The notes beneath the pieces are model-generated. The model searched no databases, had not been told where the DNA came from, and saw nothing but the letters and a program-made list of their open reading frames with translations. Both the position numbers and the translations under genes were made by a program. DNA of 64,000 nucleotides, taken from positions 1 to 64,000 of the forward strand of contig CAVOIC010000013.1 of assembly GCA_963695985.1 (NCBI GenBank), given 5' to 3'. Positions 36,505 through 49,122 of the stretch are shown here, in pieces. The stretch comes from DATBVX01 sp963695985. Lineage in GTDB: Bacteria; Pseudomonadota; Gammaproteobacteria; Steroidobacterales; Steroidobacteraceae. Numbering within the stretch: position 1 is the first letter of the stretch; each line of letters begins with the position of its first letter.

Positions 36505-36795
36505 ATGAGCCTCACACGCACCGACGTCGAGAACATCGCCCACCTTGCGCGCCTCGAGATCACCGAGAGCGAGCTCGCGGAGTATGTCGGCACACTGTCA
36601 CGCATCATCGACTTCGTCGAGCAGCTCAATGCCGCCGACACCGGCGACGTCGAACCGATGGCGCATCCGCTGAGCGGCCAGACCCAGCGGCTGCGGGCCG
36701 ACGAGATCACCGAGCGGGATAAGCACGAGCTGTACCAGAAGAACGCGCCCCAGGTGGAGGCGGGTCTGTACCTCGTGCCCAAGGTCATCGAGTAG
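36505..36795 (+). CDS. gatC: Asp/Glu-tRNA amidotransferase subunit C
   Basis: Small subunit (96 residues) that stabilises the GatA-GatB complex converting Glu-tRNA(Gln) or Asp-tRNA(Asn) to amidated forms. Signature DVENIAHLARLEITESELAEY at the start and EPMAHPLSGQTQRLRADE in the middle. It leads gatCAB, 12 bases before gatA. The presence of a tRNA-Gln gene further along fits either indirect route. Confidence 0.95.
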   Translation: MSLTRTDVENIAHLARLEITESELAEYVGTLSRIIDFVEQLNAADTGDVEPMAHPLSGQTQRLRADEITERDKHELYQKNAPQVEAGLYLVPKVIE

Positions 36796-36807
36796 CCTTC
36801 TTCATTC

Positions 36808-38262
36808 ATGTACACCCTGACGATCGCCGAGCTCTCCGCGGGACTGCGCGGGCGACGCTTTTCCAGCGTCGAGCTGACGCGCGCGCTTCTGGAGCGCATC
36901 GCGCGCTTCAACCCGCACCTCAACGCCTTCTTGACCGTGACGGCGGACGAAGCGCTCGCGGCCGCCCAGCGTGCCGACCAGGAACTGCAAGCTGGCCGTG
37001 GCGGGCCGCTCACCGGCGTGCCGATCGCGCACAAGGACATCTTCTGCACCCGGGGCATCCGCACCAGCTGCGGCTCGAAGATGCTCGACAACTTCGTTTC
37101 GCCCTACGACGCGACCGTGGTCGCCCGTCTCAAGGAGGCGGGCACCGTGCTCCTCGGCAAGACGAACATGGACGAGTTCGCCATGGGCTCCTCGAACGAG
37201 ACCAGTTTCTACGGCCCGGTGCGTAATCCCTGGGATCCGAAGCGAGTCCCCGGTGGCTCCTCGGGCGGCTCCGCCGCCGCCGTCGCCGCGCGGCTGGTTC
37301 CGGCCGCGACCGGCACGGATACGGGCGGCTCGATCCGCCAGCCCGCTGCTCTGACCGGCATCGTGGGCTTCAAGCCCACCTACGGGCGCGTCTCGCGCTA
37401 CGGAATGATCGCCTTCGCCTCGAGCCTCGATCAGGGCGGCGTGCTCGCGCTCACGGCGCAGGATGCCGCGCTCCTCCTGGGCGCGATCGCGGGCTTCGAT
37501 CCTCGCGATTCGACCAGCGTCGAGATGCCCGTGCCGGACTACGTCGCCGCGCTTGCCGCGCCACTCAAGGGGCTGCGGATCGGGTTGCTCAAGGAGTTCT
37601 TCGACGAGGGACTCGAGCGGCAGTGCGGGGAGCAGGTGCGTGGCGCGCTCGAGGTGTTCCGTGCCCTGGGCGCCGAGCTGCGCGAGGTGAGCCTGCCGGC
37701 TTTACCCCTGTCCGTGCCGACGTACTACGTCGTGGCGCCCGCGGAGTGCTCCTCGAACCTCTCGCGCTTCGACGGCGTGCGTTTCGGACATCGTTGCCAG
37801 AATCCGCGCGACCTGCTCGATCTATACATGCGCACGCGCGGTGAGGGCTTCGGCGCCGAAGTGAAGCGGCGCATCATGACGGGTACCTACGTGCTGTCGG
37901 CTGGCTATTACGATGCGTACTATCTCAAGGCGCAAAAGGTGCGCCAGCTGATCAGCGATGACTTCCGGCGCGCCTTCGAGCAAGTCGACGTGCTGATGGG
38001 ACCGACTTCGCCGACTGCGGCCTTCGAGATCGGCGCCAAGACCGACGATCCGATCACGATGTATCTCAATGACATCTACACCATCGGCGCGAATCTGGCG
38101 GGACTGCCGGCCGTGTCGGTGCCCTGCGGCTTCGTTGCGGATCTGCCCGTGGGCTTGCAGATCATCGGCCCCGTGTTCAGCGAGGCGAAGCTCTTGAACG
38201 CCGCGCACCAGTATCAGAAAGAGACGGACTGGCATCGACGCCTTCCGCGTGGCTATGACTGA
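36808..38262 (+). CDS. gatA: Asp/Glu-tRNA amidotransferase subunit A
   Basis: Amidase-signature subunit releasing ammonia from glutamine. The Ser-cisSer-Lys triad is visible: Lys in IAHKDIFC (residue 76), SSGGSAAA (about 152-155) and nucleophile Ser in DTGGSIRQPA (175). 484 residues, normal. The 3' end overlaps gatB by 14 bases. Confidence 0.98.
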   Translation: MYTLTIAELSAGLRGRRFSSVELTRALLERIARFNPHLNAFLTVTADEALAAAQRADQELQAGRGGPLTGVPIAHKDIFCTRGIRTSCGSKMLDNFVSPYDATVVARLKEAGTVLLGKTNMDEFAMGSSNETSFYGPVRNPWDPKRVPGGSSGGSAAAVAARLVPAATGTDTGGSIRQPAALTGIVGFKPTYGRVSRYGMIAFASSLDQGGVLALTAQDAALLLGAIAGFDPRDSTSVEMPVPDYVAALAAPLKGLRIGLLKEFFDEGLERQCGEQVRGALEVFRALGAELREVSLPALPLSVPTYYVVAPAECSSNLSRFDGVRFGHRCQNPRDLLDLYMRTRGEGFGAEVKRRIMTGTYVLSAGYYDAYYLKAQKVRQLISDDFRRAFEQVDVLMGPTSPTAAFEIGAKTDDPITMYLNDIYTIGANLAGLPAVSVPCGFVADLPVGLQIIGPVFSEAKLLNAAHQYQKETDWHRRLPRGYD

Positions 38263-39736
38263 GTGGGAAACCGTCATCGGGCTCGAGATCCACGCACAGC
38301 TCGCGACGCGCTCGAAGATCTTTTCAGGCTCGTCCACGGCCTTCGGCGCGGCTCCCAACACTCAGGCCAACCTGGTCGATCTCGGCTACCCGGGTGTGCT
38401 GCCGGTGCTCAACGTCGCGGCAGTGCGCATGGCGGTGAAGTTCGGTCTCGCCGTCGGCGGGAACATCGCGCGACGCTCGGTGTTCGCGCGCAAGAATTAC
38501 TTCTATCCCGACCTGCCCAAGGGCTACCAGATCAGCCAGTACGAACTGCCGGTGGTCGAGGACGGAGCGCTCGACATCCTGCTCGAGGATGGCAGCCGCA
38601 AGACGGTCGGCATCACGCGTGCGCACCTGGAAGAGGACGCGGGCAAGTCACTGCACGAGGGGCTGAAGGGTTACACCGGTATCGATCTCAACCGCGCCGG
38701 CACACCGCTCCTCGAGATCGTCTCCGAGCCCGACATGCGCTCGGCCAAGGAGGCGATCGCGTACATGAAGAAGGTGCACACCCTGGTGCGCTACCTCGAG
38801 ATCTGCGACGGCAACATGCAGGAGGGCTCTTTCCGCTGCGATGCCAACGTCTCGGTGCGGCCCAAGGGGGCGGCGAAGTTCGGCACCCGCGCCGAGCTCA
38901 AGAACCTCAATTCCTTCCGCTTCGTGGAGAAGGCGATCAACCACGAGGTGGCGCGGCAGATCGAGACTCTCGAGGGCGGCGGCGCGGTGGTGCAGGAGAC
39001 GCGCCTTTACGATTCCGATCGCAACGAGACGCGTTCCATGCGTTCCAAGGAAGAGGCGAACGATTACCGCTATTTCCCGGATCCGGATCTGCTGCCGCTC
39101 GCCATCGACGAGGCCCTCATCGAAGAAGTGCGCAAGACGCTGCCCGAGCTGCCGGACGAAAAGGCAGCGCGCTTCGTACGCGAGTACGGCCTGCCGGAGT
39201 ATGACGCCGGCGTGCTGACGTCGAGCCGCGAGCTTGCGGCTTACTACGAGTCGGTTGTGACCACCCTCGGCGGTGCGCCCAAGCTCCCCGCCGATGGTCT
39301 TAGAGAGCAATTGGCAGCGCCCAAGCTCGCTGCCAATTGGGTCATGGGCGACCTGGCCGCCGCACTCAACCGCGACGGGCTCGAAATCACCTCGAGCCGG
39401 CTCGCGCCCCAGCAGCTCGCGGGCCTGCTCCGGCGCATCGCCGATGCGACCATCTCGGGCAAGATCGCCAAGGACGTCTTCGAGGCGATGTGGAGCGAGT
39501 CTGCCGCGGCGGACGCCATCATCGAATCGCGCGGCCTGAGGCAGATCACCGACAGCAGCGCGATCGAGCATGCGATCGAGCAGGTGATGGCTGCGAATCC
39601 TGCACAGCTCGCCGACTACCGCGCGGGCAAGGAGAAGCTGTTCGGCTTCTTCGTCGGCCAGGTGATGAAGGCGATGCAGGGCAAGGCAAATCCGGCGCAG
39701 CTCAACGAGCTGCTGAAGCGCAAGCTGAGCGGTTGA
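38249..39736 (+). CDS. gatB: Asp/Glu-tRNA amidotransferase subunit B
   Basis: Binds misacylated tRNA and carries the kinase and transamidation site. The 495-residue product has VIGLEIHAQL at the start, the Zn/Mg region KNYFYPDLPKGYQISQYE, RAHLEEDAGKS and the C-terminal YqeY-like helical tail that recognises tRNA. The ATG used gives MAMTEWETVIGLEIH; an ATG two codons later is the alternative. Confidence 0.97.
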   Translation: MAMTEWETVIGLEIHAQLATRSKIFSGSSTAFGAAPNTQANLVDLGYPGVLPVLNVAAVRMAVKFGLAVGGNIARRSVFARKNYFYPDLPKGYQISQYELPVVEDGALDILLEDGSRKTVGITRAHLEEDAGKSLHEGLKGYTGIDLNRAGTPLLEIVSEPDMRSAKEAIAYMKKVHTLVRYLEICDGNMQEGSFRCDANVSVRPKGAAKFGTRAELKNLNSFRFVEKAINHEVARQIETLEGGGAVVQETRLYDSDRNETRSMRSKEEANDYRYFPDPDLLPLAIDEALIEEVRKTLPELPDEKAARFVREYGLPEYDAGVLTSSRELAAYYESVVTTLGGAPKLPADGLREQLAAPKLAANWVMGDLAAALNRDGLEITSSRLAPQQLAGLLRRIADATISGKIAKDVFEAMWSESAAADAIIESRGLRQITDSSAIEHAIEQVMAANPAQLADYRAGKEKLFGFFVGQVMKAMQGKANPAQLNELLKRKLSG

Positions 39737-39741
39737 AATCC

Positions 39742-40644
39742 ATGCCTGATCGCGATCGCATCCGCCGCTTCGTATTCGAGAACAGCCCGCTGCGCGGACA
39801 CATCTTGCACCTCGACAGCGCATGGCAGGCCATGTGCGAGCGCCACGAGTATCCGCCGGCGGTGCGCGAGGTGCTGGGTGAAGCCGCCGTCGCGGCGGCG
39901 CTCATTGCCTCGACGCGCAAGTTCGACGGCACCCTGACTCTGCAACTGCAGGGGCCGGGTCCGATGCACCTGCTGGTCGCGCAGTGCAGCCACGGCTTCG
40001 GTCTGCGCGGCGTGGCGCGCTGGACCGACCAGGTTCCGGCGAGCGACCTGCGGGAGATGGCCGGCGATGGCCGGCTCACCGTGAGCGTTGAAACGGCCGA
40101 CGCGACGCTACGCTACCAGGGCGTAGTCCCGTTGGCGGCCGGCGGACTCTCGGCCTGCCTCGAAGCCTACTTTCGCGACTCAGAGCAGCTGCCGACCCGC
40201 ATCTGGCTCGCCGCCAGTGCACGCTCGGCGGCCGGCCTGTTGCTGCAACGCCTGCCGGAGCGAAGCAGCAAGCCCTCGCTGCCGCTGCGTGAGGAAGAGG
40301 ACCCCGCGGAGGCCTGGAATCGCATCGATCATCTCGCCAGCACGCTGACCGAAGCGGAGCTGCTCGATCTGCCACAGCGAGAGGTGCTGCGGCGGCTATT
40401 TCACGAAGAAGACGTGCGACTGTTCGAGTCGGCCCCGGTCTACTTTCGCTGCCAATGTTCGCGCGAACGCGTCCGGGGCATCCTGAAAGCGCTGGGCCGC
40501 GAAGAAATCCGCAGCATCGTGGCGGAGCGCGGCTCGGTGGAGGTGCGCTGCGAGTTCTGCAACCGCGCGTACCTGTTCGATGCCGTCGACAGCGAGCAGC
40601 TGTTTCACGCAGGATACGAAGCGAGACCCGACCTGCTGCAATAA
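39742..40644 (+). CDS. hslO: redox-regulated chaperone Hsp33
   Basis: Holdase activated by oxidative unfolding. The 300-residue protein has the N-terminal substrate domain (DRIRRFVFENSPLRGH) and the C-terminal zinc switch with FRCQCSRER (C-x-C) and EVRCEFCNRAY (C-x-x-C), so all four redox cysteines are kept. It starts five bases after gatB and is probably cotranscribed with gatCAB, an association that looks lineage-specific. Confidence 0.95.
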   Translation: MPDRDRIRRFVFENSPLRGHILHLDSAWQAMCERHEYPPAVREVLGEAAVAAALIASTRKFDGTLTLQLQGPGPMHLLVAQCSHGFGLRGVARWTDQVPASDLREMAGDGRLTVSVETADATLRYQGVVPLAAGGLSACLEAYFRDSEQLPTRIWLAASARSAAGLLLQRLPERSSKPSLPLREEEDPAEAWNRIDHLASTLTEAELLDLPQREVLRRLFHEEDVRLFESAPVYFRCQCSRERVRGILKALGREEIRSIVAERGSVEVRCEFCNRAYLFDAVDSEQLFHAGYEARPDLLQ

Positions 40645-40659
40645 GAATGAGGAGGCTGG

Positions 40660-41617
40660 GTGGCGAATCTTTCTCGTCACGACCTCAGTTTAGGGCCGGT
40701 TGCGTGCGATATTGCGGTCGTGCTCCGGACGCTCGCTCTGCTCGCCTTCTTGCTCGCGAGCCCCGGGCTTTTCGCGCAGCAGCTCGAGCCGCGCGCCTAT
40801 TCACCCAATCCCGTCGGCAGTCATTTCGTGGTGGTGGGCCTCGGCGAGTCCTCTGGCGGAGTGGCGCTGGACCCATCGATTCCAATCGAAAATGTGCAGG
40901 GAACCACCGATGCCGCGATCGCCGGGTATGGGCAGACGTTCGCCTTGTTCGGGCGCGTGGCCAGCCTCGCGTTGGCCGTGCCCTACGCGAATGCCGAATA
41001 CACCGGTGACGTCCTCGAAACTTCGCAGCGCGTAACCCGCAACGGCTTCGGCGACCTGAACCTGCGCTTCGCGCTCGGACTCCTGGGGAGTCCCGGCGCT
41101 GAACCTGACTGAATTCATGCATCGCAAGCCGGCGCCGGCACTGGGCGTGAGCTTGGTGGTGGTGGCGCCGACCGGCCAGTATTTTCCGGACCGGCTCATC
41201 AACCTGGGCGGGAACCGTTGGAGCTTCAAGTCCGAGGTCGGCTTCACTTGGCCCCGTGGAGCCTGGGATTTCGAATTGACCGCAGGGATCTGGTATTACA
41301 CGGATAACAAGGACTTCTTTGGCGGCCACGTGCGCGAGCAGGAGCTGCTGACCACGACGCAGGCTCACGTGAGCTACACCTTTCGTCCCCGCCTGTGGGT
41401 CGCTGCCAGCGCGACGTATTACACGGGCGGGCGCACCACCGTGGACTCGGTGCGCAAGGCCGACTGGCAGAGCAACGAGCGCTACGGGATAACGTTCTCC
41501 CTCCCCCTGCTTCAGACGCAGTCCATCAAGTTCAGCTGGAGTAAAGGGGCCGCGACGCGCATCGGCTCTGACTTCACCACCTACTCGGTGGCCTGGCAGC
41601 TCGGCTGGTTCAAATAA
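40660..41617 (+). CDS. MetA-pathway-of-phenol-degradation-type outer-membrane protein (one frameshift)
   Basis: Predicted outer-membrane beta-barrel of the family named after the phenol meta-pathway (transporter-like, function unproven). GTG with GAGGAGG just upstream; the hydrophobic VVLRTLALLAFLLASPGLFA ends a signal peptide with a long n-region. Barrel-like text includes SHFVVVGLGESSGG, ASLALAVPYANAEYTG, VVVAPTGQYFPDRLINLG and FTTYSVAWQLGWF at the C-terminus, ending in an aromatic near the terminus. The frame breaks near 41095; removing one base of CCCGG links SPALNLTEFMHRKPAP. Repaired length 318 residues. It lies between hslO and sahR; relation to either is unknown. Confidence 0.78.
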
Positions 41618-41662
41618 GCCCCGCTGAGACCCAAGTGCTTGCCAAAGCATCGTTTCTCCATG

Positions 41663-41684
41663 TATATAAGGACATCTTTATATA
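41663..41684. promoter_or_regulatory. AT-rich palindrome, putative SahR operator
   Basis: A 22-base imperfect palindrome, arms TATATAA and TTATATA with two mismatched central pairs, lies 10 bases before the sahR ATG in an otherwise GC-rich context. ArsR-type regulators bind such dyads, and SahR proteins are known to autoregulate and control SAM-cycle genes. It could govern the whole sahR-metF-metH transcript. Identity as the operator is inference. Confidence 0.6.
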
Positions 41685-41694
41685 GTTAAGTATT

Positions 41695-42633
41695 ATGACA
41701 AGCCGCCCATTGCCCGAGGTCGTCGAAAGTCTGCGAGCCGCCGCTGAAACGACGCGCCTGCGGATCCTCAACATCTGTGCGCAAGGCGAGCTCACTGTCG
41801 GCGAGATCGCGCGCGTACTCGGCCAAAGCCAGCCGCGCGTGTCGCGGCACCTCAAGGTCCTCTGCGACGCCGCGCTCCTGCAGCGCTTTCGCGAGCAGAA
41901 CTGGGTCTACTACCGCGTCCCACCTTACGGGCGCGGAGCGGAGCAGGCGGCACAGGTGCTCACCTGGGTCGACCCTGAGGACGCCTCGCTCAAGCTTGAC
42001 CACGAACGGGCTGCCGAAGTGCGGGCCGATCGAGCTCGTGAAGCTGCCGCGCATCTGCAGGAGAAGAACCGGGAGGCATTGGCGAGCGCGCCGGAGGAAG
42101 AAGCGCGGCTGCGCGATGTGCTGCTGCAGGAACTGGTGCAGGAAGACCTCGGCGATCTGCTCGACATCGGCACCGGCACCGGGCGCTTGCTCAATTGGCT
42201 CGGTCCCCGCGCGCGCCAGGCGATCGGCATCGACCTATCGAGCGACGTGCTGCGCGTCGCGCGGACGAAGGTGCACGGCGCGGGCCTCAGTCACTGCGTC
42301 CTGCAGCAGGGCGACATGTACGAGCTTGCCTTTCCGCCGGCTTCGTTCGACACCATCACGATCGATCGCGTGCTGTCGCGTGCGAAGTCCCCGGCCGCCG
42401 CGCTCAAGGAAGCCGCGCGCCTGCTGCGGCCGCAGGGGCGGCTCATCATCGTTGAAGACTATGATCGTCTCGAGGCGCTCGGCACGACGACCCGACACCC
42501 CCTGGCAATCCTGCGCGAATGGTTCGCGGGCTGCGGACTCGCCTGCGGGCGGCTGCGGCCGTTCGACACCGCGCACGATCACCTGATCATCGCGATCGGC
42601 AGTCGGCCCGTGGCCCTGGAAACGGCGGCTTGA
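41695..42633 (+). CDS. sahR: ArsR-family regulator fused to SAM methyltransferase domain (SahR-like)
   Basis: Two-domain regulator of 312 residues. Residues ~5-85 are an ArsR winged helix (TRLRILNICAQGELTVGEIA, SQPRVSRHLKVLCDAALLQR); no metal-site cysteine motif ELCVCDL is present, so metal sensing is unlikely. Residues ~145-250 are a class I methyltransferase fold with SAM motif LLDIGTGTGRLLNWLG. This architecture is that of SahR (Desulfovibrio DVU0606), which senses S-adenosylhomocysteine and controls methionine genes. Here metF follows by 14 bases and metH next, strongly supporting the same role. Whether it still methylates anything is unknown. Confidence 0.85.
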   Translation: MTSRPLPEVVESLRAAAETTRLRILNICAQGELTVGEIARVLGQSQPRVSRHLKVLCDAALLQRFREQNWVYYRVPPYGRGAEQAAQVLTWVDPEDASLKLDHERAAEVRADRAREAAAHLQEKNREALASAPEEEARLRDVLLQELVQEDLGDLLDIGTGTGRLLNWLGPRARQAIGIDLSSDVLRVARTKVHGAGLSHCVLQQGDMYELAFPPASFDTITIDRVLSRAKSPAAALKEAARLLRPQGRLIIVEDYDRLEALGTTTRHPLAILREWFAGCGLACGRLRPFDTAHDHLIIAIGSRPVALETAA

Positions 42634-42647
42634 GGAAGGAGCGCACC

Positions 42648-43571
42648 TTGGCCGACAAACGTATCGTCGACCTGGTTCAGGAAGCGGCGGGCCGTTTACG
42701 TTGTCCTGTCGAGGTGTCGTTCGAATTTTTTCCTCCCAACGACGCGCAGATGGCTGAAACGCTGTGGGCATCCGTGCTGCGGCTCGAGCCCTTGCGCCCG
42801 CGTTTCGTCTCCGTCACCTACGGCGCCGACGGCTCGACCCGCGAGCGCACCCACCGCGTCGTTCGCCGCATCGAGGAGGAGACGACGCTGACCGGCGCCC
42901 CGCATCTCACCTGCATCGGGGCGACGCGCGAGGAGATCATCGAGATTGCGCGTTCCTACTGGGCCGGCGGCATCCGTCATATCGTCGCCCTGCGCGGCGA
43001 TCCGCTGCAGGGGAGCGGTCCGTACCAGCCACACCCGGGCGGCTTCGCCTACGCCGCGGACCTGGTGGCGGCGCTCAAGCGGGTTGCCGACTTCGAGATC
43101 TCGGTGGCCGCCTACCCGGAGGTGCACCCGCAGGCGCCGAGCGCCGAGTTCGACCTCGACAATCTGAAACGCAAGATCGACGCGGGAGCCGATCGCGCCA
43201 TCACACAGTTCTTCTTCGAGCCGGAGCTGTTCCTGCGCTTTCGCGATCGCTGCCACCGCGCCGGCATCGATGTCAGCATCGTGCCGGGGATCCTGCCGAT
43301 CACGCGCTTCCCGCAGCTGCTCCGATTCGCGGAGCGCTGTGGCGCTTCGGTTCCGGGCTGGCTGCAGCATCGCTTCGACGGGCTCGATGAAGATCCCGAA
43401 ACCCGCCGCCTGATCGCGGCCAGCGTCGCCATCGAACAGGTGCAGACGCTGCAGCGTCACGGCATCGATGAGTTTCACTTCTACACCCTGAACCGTGCCG
43501 AGCTCACCTACGCGATCTGTCACGCCCTCGGCGTGAGACCGCAGGTCGCCGCCCGGCGCGCCGCCTCCTGA
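42648..43571 (+). CDS. metF: methylenetetrahydrofolate reductase
   Basis: FAD enzyme reducing 5,10-methylene-THF to 5-methyl-THF, the methyl donor for MetH encoded next. Signatures: VSFEFFPPNDAQM at the start with the catalytic Glu, RFVSVTYGADGSTRERT, HIVALRGDPLQG and ITQFFFEPELFLRFRD. The start is a TTG with AAGGAG six bases upstream; no ATG fits. 307 residues. Confidence 0.95.
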   Translation: MADKRIVDLVQEAAGRLRCPVEVSFEFFPPNDAQMAETLWASVLRLEPLRPRFVSVTYGADGSTRERTHRVVRRIEEETTLTGAPHLTCIGATREEIIEIARSYWAGGIRHIVALRGDPLQGSGPYQPHPGGFAYAADLVAALKRVADFEISVAAYPEVHPQAPSAEFDLDNLKRKIDAGADRAITQFFFEPELFLRFRDRCHRAGIDVSIVPGILPITRFPQLLRFAERCGASVPGWLQHRFDGLDEDPETRRLIAASVAIEQVQTLQRHGIDEFHFYTLNRAELTYAICHALGVRPQVAARRAAS

Positions 43572-43582
43572 TCGAAGCCCTC

Positions 43583-47296
<3,714 letters not shown>

Positions 47297-47299
47297 CAC

Positions 47300-48205
47300 G
47301 TGAAACTGCCTGACTCCGCCAGCCTGATCCTGCTCGGGGTGCTGGTGGTGCTGGCACTCTTTTATATCTGGCGCTGGTTCTCCGCGACGCGCACCGCGCC
47401 CGACGGGCGTGCGCGGCCGGATACGCTCGACATCGTCACCGGGTTCGTCACCAATTTTTTCGATACGCTCGGCATCGGCTCCTTCGCCACGACCACCGCC
47501 ATCTTCAAGTTCCGGCACCGCATGCCGGATGAGCAGATCCCAGGAACTCTCAATGCAGGCCATGCGCTGCCGACAGTAGTGCAGGCACTGGTGTTCGTCG
47601 CGATGGTGGCGGTCGACGTGACGACGCTGATCGGCATGATCGTGGCGGCGGTGCTCGGCGCGTGGCTGGGCGCAGGGATCGTCGCGCGCCTGCCGCGACG
47701 GGCGATCCAGGTCGGCATGGGCCTGGCGCTGCTGGCCGCGGCCACGCTGTTTGTGCTCGCGAGCCTCAAGCTGATTCCCGGCGGCGGTGAAGCGCGCGGC
47801 CTGCAGGACGGGCTGCTGGCGCTCGCGCTCGTGATCAACTTCCTGCTCGGCGCGCTGATGACCCTAGGCATCGGGCTCTATGCGCCCTGCCTGATCCTGG
47901 TGAGCCTGCTCGGCATGAACCCGGTGGCCGCATTTCCGATCATGATGGGTTCGTGCGCGTTCCTCATGCCGCCGGCGGGTCTGCGCTTCATGGGCCGCGG
48001 GCGCTGCAACTTTGCCGCGACGCTCGGGCTCACCCTGGGCGGAATACCGGCGGTGATCATTGCTGCCAAGCTCGTGCGTTCGCTCCCGCTCGATCTGCTG
48101 CGCTGGATGGTGGTAGTCGTCGTCATCGTGGCGGCTGTGATGATGCTGCGCTCGGCGATGCGTAATCAGGCACAAGTGCCGGTCGCGAGCGAAGGAGAGG
48201 CCTGA
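47300..48205 (+). CDS. TauE/SafE (TSUP) family permease
   Basis: Inner-membrane protein of 301 residues with about eight helices in two repeats (GSFATTTAIFKFRHRMPDEQ; FNLLGALMTLGIG-like second half, MNPVAAFPIMMGSCAF). TSUP members export or import sulfite, sulfoacetate, taurine-derived or other small organic anions. Start GTG three bases after metH; its stop overlaps the next gene as TGATG. The position suggests transport either of a sulfur compound or of the substrate of the following two enzymes. Substrate unknown. Confidence 0.85.
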   Translation: MKLPDSASLILLGVLVVLALFYIWRWFSATRTAPDGRARPDTLDIVTGFVTNFFDTLGIGSFATTTAIFKFRHRMPDEQIPGTLNAGHALPTVVQALVFVAMVAVDVTTLIGMIVAAVLGAWLGAGIVARLPRRAIQVGMGLALLAAATLFVLASLKLIPGGGEARGLQDGLLALALVINFLLGALMTLGIGLYAPCLILVSLLGMNPVAAFPIMMGSCAFLMPPAGLRFMGRGRCNFAATLGLTLGGIPAVIIAAKLVRSLPLDLLRWMVVVVVIVAAVMMLRSAMRNQAQVPVASEGEA

Positions 48206-49122
48206 TGCAACCGCGTTGGCAGGGCGTCTTTCCCGCCGTGACGACGCAGATGCGCAAGGACCAGTCGCTCGATCTCGAGGCGACCGCACGACACCTGCAG
48301 GCGCTGATCGATTCGGGCGTCGACGGCCTCGTGATGCTCGGCTCACTGGGAGAGAGTGCGGCGCTCGAGCCCGAGGAGAAACGCCGCGTCCTCGCCGTCG
48401 CGAAAGAGACGGCGGCCGGGCGCGTGCCCGTGCTCTCGGGAGTGGTGGAGACCAGCACCGCAGCCGCCATCCGCTTCTCGCGTGAAGCCGAGAAGATGGG
48501 ACTCGATGGCCTCATGGTACTGCCCGCGATGATCTATCGCGCCGATGCGGCGGAGACGCTGGCACATTTTCGCGCCGTCGCGCGCAGCACCGCGCTGCCC
48601 ATCATCGTCTACAACAATCCGCTCGCGTATGTTGTCGACATCACACCGCAGATGTTCGTTGAGCTCGCGCCAATCGAAAATCTGGTGGCGATCAAGGAAT
48701 CCTCGGGCGACGTCCGTCGCATCACGGACCTCAGGAACGCGGTGGGCGAGCGTTACCAGCTCTTCTGCGGCGTCGACGACCTGGTACTGGAGAGCGTAGT
48801 GCTGGGGGCCACCGGCTGGATCGCGGGCATGGGGCTCGCGTTCCCGAAGGAGAACCAGTACTTCTGGGATCTTGCCATCCAGGGCGACTACAAGGCCGCA
48901 CGCGAGATCTACGCCTGGTACACGCCGCTCCTGCACCTCGATACGCCGGTGAAGTTCGTGCAGTACATCAAGCTGGCGATTCAGGAGGCGGGTCTCGGCG
49001 CCGAGTGGGTACGCGCACCGCGCCTGCCCCTCGAAGGGGAGGAGCGGCAACGCATCCTCGAGATCATCCAGCGCGGCCTCGAGACGCGACCGAGGATCCC
49101 GCTACGGCTCAAGGCGTCATGA
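48205..49122 (+). CDS. DHDPS/NAL-family lyase, possible pyrroline-4-hydroxy-2-carboxylate deaminase
   Basis: Class I aldolase-fold enzyme of 305 residues with the Schiff-base Lys in NLVAIKESSGD (near residue 164), Tyr in VYNNPLAYVVD (near 137) and GSLGESAALEPEEK near 50. General DapA/NanA homology alone does not fix the substrate. The next gene is a 4-hydroxyproline epimerase, and in hydroxyproline catabolism a member of this family deaminates 1-pyrroline-4-hydroxy-2-carboxylate, which is the favoured role. The D-hydroxyproline dehydrogenase and ketoglutarate semialdehyde dehydrogenase are not adjacent. Stop overlaps the epimerase ATG (ATGA). Confidence 0.82.
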   Translation: MQPRWQGVFPAVTTQMRKDQSLDLEATARHLQALIDSGVDGLVMLGSLGESAALEPEEKRRVLAVAKETAAGRVPVLSGVVETSTAAAIRFSREAEKMGLDGLMVLPAMIYRADAAETLAHFRAVARSTALPIIVYNNPLAYVVDITPQMFVELAPIENLVAIKESSGDVRRITDLRNAVGERYQLFCGVDDLVLESVVLGATGWIAGMGLAFPKENQYFWDLAIQGDYKAAREIYAWYTPLLHLDTPVKFVQYIKLAIQEAGLGAEWVRAPRLPLEGEERQRILEIIQRGLETRPRIPLRLKAS

